Source: Halorubrum amylolyticum
GTDB taxonomy: Archaea; Halobacteriota; Halobacteria; Halobacteriales; Haloferacaceae
Direction of reading: 5' to 3'
Assembly (NCBI RefSeq): GCF_004114995.1
Contig: NZ_SDJP01000008.1
Coordinates: 1-64,000 of the forward strand
Length of the DNA: 64,000 bases
Below the pieces are notes generated by a model. The model was not told the DNA's origin. It saw only the letters and a program-made list of their open reading frames with translations, and ran no database searches. Below, in pieces: positions 60,451 through 64,000 of the stretch. Positions within the stretch are counted from its first letter, which is position 1; each line of letters starts with the position of its first letter. A program made the translations under genes and the position numbers.

Positions 60451-60729
60451 ATGCACAAAGACGAGCTCCTCGAACTCCACGAGCAGATGGTGACGATCAT
60501 GGAGCACTTCCGCAACCACGAGACCGTGGACGGCTCGCTTTTCGACCCGTACGACGAGCTGGACGTCGATCCCTCTCACGTCCACAAATCGAAGAGCGAA
60601 CACAAACACGCCGTGTTCGTCCTCGGCAACGCCCTCGCGAACGCGATGAGCGAAGACGAGTTCTCCCCCGCCGGTCGCGTGGGCAAGCGGATGAAGGAGC
60701 TGGCCGACGACGCCGAAAGCAAGATCTGA
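60451..60729 (+). CDS. UPF0058 family protein
   Basis: A 92-residue helical protein (MHKDELLELHEQMVTIMEHF, VHKSKSEHKHAVFVLGNALA, FSPAGRVGKRMKELADDAES). This matches UPF0058, an archaeal family with His-rich helices and no assigned function. A TATA-like CTTAAAGG lies about 30 bases before the ATG. Confidence 0.88.
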   Translation: MHKDELLELHEQMVTIMEHFRNHETVDGSLFDPYDELDVDPSHVHKSKSEHKHAVFVLGNALANAMSEDEFSPAGRVGKRMKELADDAESKI

Positions 60730-60845
60730 GCCGGCGACACCGCCGGATTCCGGACCTCCTCGCGACCGACGCGACCGCGATCGGCACAGTCTCAGATCGG
60801 GACCGACCCGCGAACTCTTAAGCGCTCGGCCGCTCCCTCACCCAC

Positions 60846-62642
60846 ATGGTCGCGGAGGCGCTTTCGTCCGACGCCGCCCACCTCGCCGCCGGCGGCGTTC
60901 TCGTCGCCGGCGCTCTCGCCGTCGTGTATCGAGCCGACCGCCCGGGAGGAGCGTGGACGCGGGCGCTTCGCTCCCGCTTTCTCCTCGGCGTCCCGTGGGG
61001 GACGCTCGTCGCGATCGCCGCGGTCGTCGCGGTGTACCTGTTCGTACAGAGCGGGCTGGAGAATCCGGACCGACCCGTCGTGATCCCGTTCCGGTCGTGG
61101 TCGTACTTCTACCCCGAGGGAATGCTCTGGTCCGGACTCGCACACTCCGGACGGGGCCACATCACGGGGAACCTCCTGTCGACGCTCGTCGCCGGCACGC
61201 TCGCCGAGTACGCCTACGGGCACTTCCCGGGCGGCCGCGACGTCGACGAGGAGACCGGAACGGTGCGGTCCGCGTTGCCGTCCGTCGGGTCGCTGCCGTC
61301 GATCGAGTCGCTCTCCCGCGACTCGCTCGCCGCGAACCCCTTCCTCCGGGCGTTCGTCGTCGTTCCGGGGGCGATGCTGTCGTTCGGCGTCCTCTCGTCG
61401 CTGTTCGCGCTCGGGCCGGTGATCGGCTTCTCGGGCGTGGTGTTCGCGCTGTGGGGGTTCGCGCTCGTCTTTTACCCGGTCAAAACGATCGCCGCGCTCA
61501 CCGGAGCGACGCTGGTGAACGTGGCCTACGAGACGCTCCGGAACCCGGTCGTCGTCTCCGAGGCGAGCGGCTCGTACGGGACGCCGAGCTGGGCGAACAT
61601 CGCGATACAGGGACACGCGGTCGGGCTGATCGGGGGGGTCCTCGCCGCGGTGTGGTTGGTCCGGCGGAGACGCCGACAGAGACACCGAGGGAAGCCGATC
61701 GAGTGGATCGATCCGGACTCGCGGACGGCCGCGCTGGCCGCGTTCGGCGCGGTCCTGCTGTTCGGGGCGTCCCGCCGGCTCTGGGCCGTCTACTGGCACC
61801 TCGGAAACGAACGGTACGAGCTGTACCGCGCGGTCGGCCTCGGCCTCCTCGCGGTCCTCGCGGCGATCGTCGCGCTCGCGGTCGCCGGGCGCGACCAGCC
61901 GATTAGGCCGGAGCTAGCCGTCCCGGAACCGGAGACGGTCAGGGAGGGCGTTCGGTCCGCGACGCCCGCGGCGGTCGGCCTGCTGCTGCTCGTCTCGGCG
62001 CTGGCGGTCGTGGCCGGGCCGGGGATCGCCCCGAACCTCGTCGCGGTCGACGACGACGAGCTCCCGGGCGACCCGATCGAGGTCGACGGGTATCGGGTGA
62101 CGTACGCCGAGAACGTCGAGAATCGGGCGGTGAGCGTCGTCGACGTGGAGGCGTTCGGGCGGTCGACGAGCGTCAACACCTCCGGGGTGATCGTGGCGAA
62201 CGCCGACCGGGAGATCTGGACCACCGCGGTCTCGAAGGGGAACCTCGCCTTCTGGGGGTACCGCGCGGTCGACGTGGGCGGGACGGGCTGGCGCGAGACC
62301 GTCTGGGTCCAGCGCACCGGCTGGGTTGCGACGAACGGCGGCCCGACCTACCGGGTCGACGCGGTGCGGAACGAGACGCGCTCGACGCTGTTCACGAGCG
62401 AGCCGGCGCGGGCCGAGCCGCGGATCGACGGCCGGAACGTCACGGTCGCCGCCGTCGAGGACGGGTTCGAACTGCGCGTCGAGGGCGACGGGGAGAGCGA
62501 AGTCGGCTCCCTTCCGGCGGCGAACGAGTCGGTGACGCTGCGGGGAGTCACGTTCGTCCGGAAGAGCGACGCCGTGTTCGCGGTGCGGGGGAAGACGCGG
62601 GTGCGGATCGCGGAGCGGGAGACGTACGAGGGGCGGCAGTAA
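60846..62642 (+). CDS. Rhomboid-family intramembrane protease with large C-terminal domain
   Basis: A 598-residue membrane protein. The rhomboid core (about residues 50-280) has HSGRGHITGNLLSTLVAGTL, the catalytic Ser in VIGFSGVVFALWG and the catalytic His in IAIQGHAVGLIGG. Three to four further membrane segments follow (about residues 300-410). The last 190 residues form a soluble, beta-rich domain outside the rhomboid core (YRVTYAENVENRAVSVVDVE, WVQRTGWVATNGGPTYRVDA). This tail may select substrates. The start at 60846 gives a first membrane segment right away. Confidence 0.88.
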   Translation: MVAEALSSDAAHLAAGGVLVAGALAVVYRADRPGGAWTRALRSRFLLGVPWGTLVAIAAVVAVYLFVQSGLENPDRPVVIPFRSWSYFYPEGMLWSGLAHSGRGHITGNLLSTLVAGTLAEYAYGHFPGGRDVDEETGTVRSALPSVGSLPSIESLSRDSLAANPFLRAFVVVPGAMLSFGVLSSLFALGPVIGFSGVVFALWGFALVFYPVKTIAALTGATLVNVAYETLRNPVVVSEASGSYGTPSWANIAIQGHAVGLIGGVLAAVWLVRRRRRQRHRGKPIEWIDPDSRTAALAAFGAVLLFGASRRLWAVYWHLGNERYELYRAVGLGLLAVLAAIVALAVAGRDQPIRPELAVPEPETVREGVRSATPAAVGLLLLVSALAVVAGPGIAPNLVAVDDDELPGDPIEVDGYRVTYAENVENRAVSVVDVEAFGRSTSVNTSGVIVANADREIWTTAVSKGNLAFWGYRAVDVGGTGWRETVWVQRTGWVATNGGPTYRVDAVRNETRSTLFTSEPARAEPRIDGRNVTVAAVEDGFELRVEGDGESEVGSLPAANESVTLRGVTFVRKSDAVFAVRGKTRVRIAERETYEGRQ

Positions 62643-62689
62643 GGCGACGCGGTGCTGTTTGGATCCCCTTCTTCGAGTTCGAGCTGGAT

Positions 62690-62878
62690 ATGCACTGGCG
62701 AGAAGCCCTCTCAGAGTACGCTGGGCAGCACGAGTCCCACTGTACCGACTTCGCTCAGGCAGTCCTCCAACGTGCAGAACGGGACGATCTGCTCGATCGC
62801 CAAGGACCAACGAGACAAGAGTTCATCACGTATCTGGACGAAGGACTTGTCGAACGAGACTTCAGAGAAATGTTTTGA
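62690..62878 (+). CDS. Small hypothetical protein, 62 residues
   Basis: Starts MHWREALSEYAGQHESHCTD and contains LQRAERDDLLDRQGPTRQEF and ITYLDEGLVERDF; helical and charged. No RBS or strong TATA box is evident. It lies in an AT-rich patch of small genes after the rhomboid gene and directly faces the short gene at 62879. Could be real or a remnant. No function proposed. Confidence 0.5.
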   Translation: MHWREALSEYAGQHESHCTDFAQAVLQRAERDDLLDRQGPTRQEFITYLDEGLVERDFREMF

Positions 62879-62983
62879 TCAGTCGCGAAGCTCGGCGACC
62901 GACTGACCGACTTCACGGACGTGTTCACTCCGCTCAAGGTCAAGTTCTTCAGCGAGGTAGTCAACTGTCTCTTCAAGACTCAT
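62879..62983 (-). CDS. Very small hypothetical protein, 34 residues
   Basis: MSLEETVDYLAEELDLERSE followed by HVREVGQSVAELRD, an amphipathic acidic helix. The start is set by a TATA box (TATATTTATA on this strand, near 63008-63018) about 29 bases before the ATG at 62983, which makes the message leaderless; a longer frame reaching 63070 crosses that TATA box and is unlikely. Its stop faces the neighbouring small gene directly. Confidence 0.55.
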   Translation of the reverse strand: MSLEETVDYLAEELDLERSEHVREVGQSVAELRD

Positions 62984-63126
62984 ACTAGAAGGAAGTCTGT
63001 GAAGCGGTATAAATATAGTGCTGATATTTTTTGCTCTGCCGCCTGCGTTGAAATACTCTTCTTCAGACATATTCTTGTCTGAAACAGCTGGTCGATGAAG
63101 AGTGCGAACTGAATGGCCCGAGTGAT

Positions 63127-63294
63127 TCAGAAGAGGCCAATAATCCAGATCAAGGATGAGACGGTAAACCCACTAATAAATGCCACCAACAGGAAGATAG
63201 CAACCCATCGTCGTGCGTTATCTGGGAGATACGGTATCTCACTTGGATAAATTGGGGCAAACGTCCCTTTTTCATCAGAACCGCGTCCATCCAT
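63127..63294 (-). CDS. Small single-span membrane protein
   Basis: A 55-residue protein from the ATG at 63294: a polar start (MDGRGSDEKGTFAPIYPSEI), then PYLPDNARRW and one membrane segment (VAIFLLVAFISGFTVSSLIW). The frame continues upstream, but an AT-rich promoter-like patch near 63322-63330 supports the shorter form. It is in the low-GC patch. Function unknown. Confidence 0.55.
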   Translation of the reverse strand: MDGRGSDEKGTFAPIYPSEIPYLPDNARRWVAIFLLVAFISGFTVSSLIWIIGLF

Positions 63295-63429
63295 ATAATA
63301 TGGTAGAAATCCTACACTATTATTTCTTCTGCTGTATTGACCGGAATCGGGCCGAGACGAGTCACGTACCGAGTATTTAGTTAAAATCACCCGAGCGAGA
63401 AGCGCAGCCGCGACTGCGAGACCGGACCG

Positions 63430-64000
63430 TCAGGCCCACTCGATCCGGTACACTTCGGTGTCGATCTCACGGGCGGCGTCGGTGTGGTGGTCGAACTGCG
63501 CCTCGATCGCGAAGTCGGCGGCGAACGCGTGGGTGACCTCGCCGCCGTTGTCGGCCGCGAACGCCTCGACGAACTCGTGACTGCCGGCGTTGTGGACCGA
63601 GTAGGAGACGGCGGCGACGCGGCTCGCGGCCGCGAGGAACCCGCGGTCGGCGTTCCGGTTCCCGTCCTGCGCGCCGAACGGCGGGTTCATCACGACGGTC
63701 ACGGGGTCGGGCACGTCGAGCGGGAGCCGCGTCGCGTCGCCTTGGAGCCAGTGGACGGGCGCGCTCGCGGCGATCCGGCGCTCGTTTTCGGTCGCCGTCG
63801 AGAGCGCGCCGCGGTCGAGTTCGATCCCGAGCACCCGCGCGGGGCCGCGGAGGGCGGCCGCCAGCGCGAGCATCCCGGTCCCGGTGCCCAGATCGAGGAC
63901 GGTCCGGCCGTCGACATCGCCGTGGAGGTCGGCGAGGTGGACGACGTGCGCCGCCAGATCGGGGGGCGTCGGGTACTGTTCGAGCGCGGCGCTAGGGGCG
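63430..64000 (-). CDS. METTL5-type N6-adenine RNA methyltransferase (N-terminus beyond the window)
   Basis: The frame is open to the edge and its N-terminus is cut. Visible parts are LEQYPTPPDLAAHVVHLADL, VLDLGTGTGMLALAAAL (SAM site) and VMNPPFGAQDGNRNADRGFL, the NPPF active-site motif of adenine-N6 methyltransferases. The sequence and size fit archaeal relatives of METTL5, which methylates small-subunit rRNA in eukaryotes. An internal ATG at 63873 lies inside the SAM motif and is not the real start. Confidence 0.88.
   Translation of the reverse strand, partial: APSAALEQYPTPPDLAAHVVHLADLHGDVDGRTVLDLGTGTGMLALAAALRGPARVLGIELDRGALSTATENERRIAASAPVHWLQGDATRLPLDVPDPVTVVMNPPFGAQDGNRNADRGFLAAASRVAAVSYSVHNAGSHEFVEAFAADNGGEVTHAFAADFAIEAQFDHHTDAAREIDTEVYRIEWA

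Overview
This window comes from a haloarchaeon, most like Halorubrum and relatives. The evidence is a GC-rich chromosome, acidic Asp/Glu-rich proteins, leaderless genes with a TATA box about 27 bases before the start, Tat-type lipoprotein and halocyanin signals, and archaeal proteins such as GatE, Elp3, RqcH, Bax1/DUF790, UPF0058 and DUF2070. There is no rRNA and no CRISPR array. One tRNA, tRNA-Leu(GAG), is present.

Layout. 1-4500 is an AT-richer accessory strip: a Tat lipoprotein, a large IS4-like transposase, an unknown protein and a divergent winged-helix regulator. 4.5-12.9 kb holds envelope genes (two GT4 glycosyltransferases, a sulfatase-fold enzyme, a YbhN/LPG-synthase-like membrane protein, a DUF2070 membrane protein). 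Between them is a short-chain dehydrogenase gene split by a tnpB-only IS1341-type element whose boundaries can be read almost to the base. 13.2-21.3 kb is cofactor and one-carbon metabolism: Nnr, MoaC, formate-THF ligase, formate dehydrogenase and GcvT. 21.4-25.4 kb has a signal peptidase, a NYN protein, a universal stress protein and IlvD. 25.6-29.9 kb is a PTS-type dihydroxyacetone kinase system (dhaKLM) facing ptsI-ptsH, a rare phosphotransferase set for archaea. 29.9-38.3 kb carries YqeC, an aldehyde:ferredoxin oxidoreductase homologue lacking three Fe-S ligands, YchF, a second stress protein, BirA, an EamA transporter and a divergent Lrp regulator. 38.3-54.5 kb holds GatE, tRNA-Leu, DUF420, halocyanin, PurF, two toxin-antitoxin pairs, RqcH, Elp3, ThiC and Bax1. 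54.5-64 kb holds an RNA m5C methyltransferase with a partner protein, a third toxin-antitoxin pair, a PAC2 protein, MenF, a sulfite-oxidase-like enzyme, a rhomboid protease, an AT-rich patch of tiny genes and a truncated METTL5-type methyltransferase.

The most unusual signal is a family of three non-coding elements of about 250-290 bases on the + strand (38409-38671, 40776-41024, 53961-54253). They share fixed sequence blocks, three nested hairpins with compensatory changes, and a perfect 19-bp long stem in every copy. In the first copy the 58-base segment enclosed by that stem lies in the opposite orientation from the other two. They look like a repeated structured RNA, or a DNA element that can flip its core, and I do not recognise the family.
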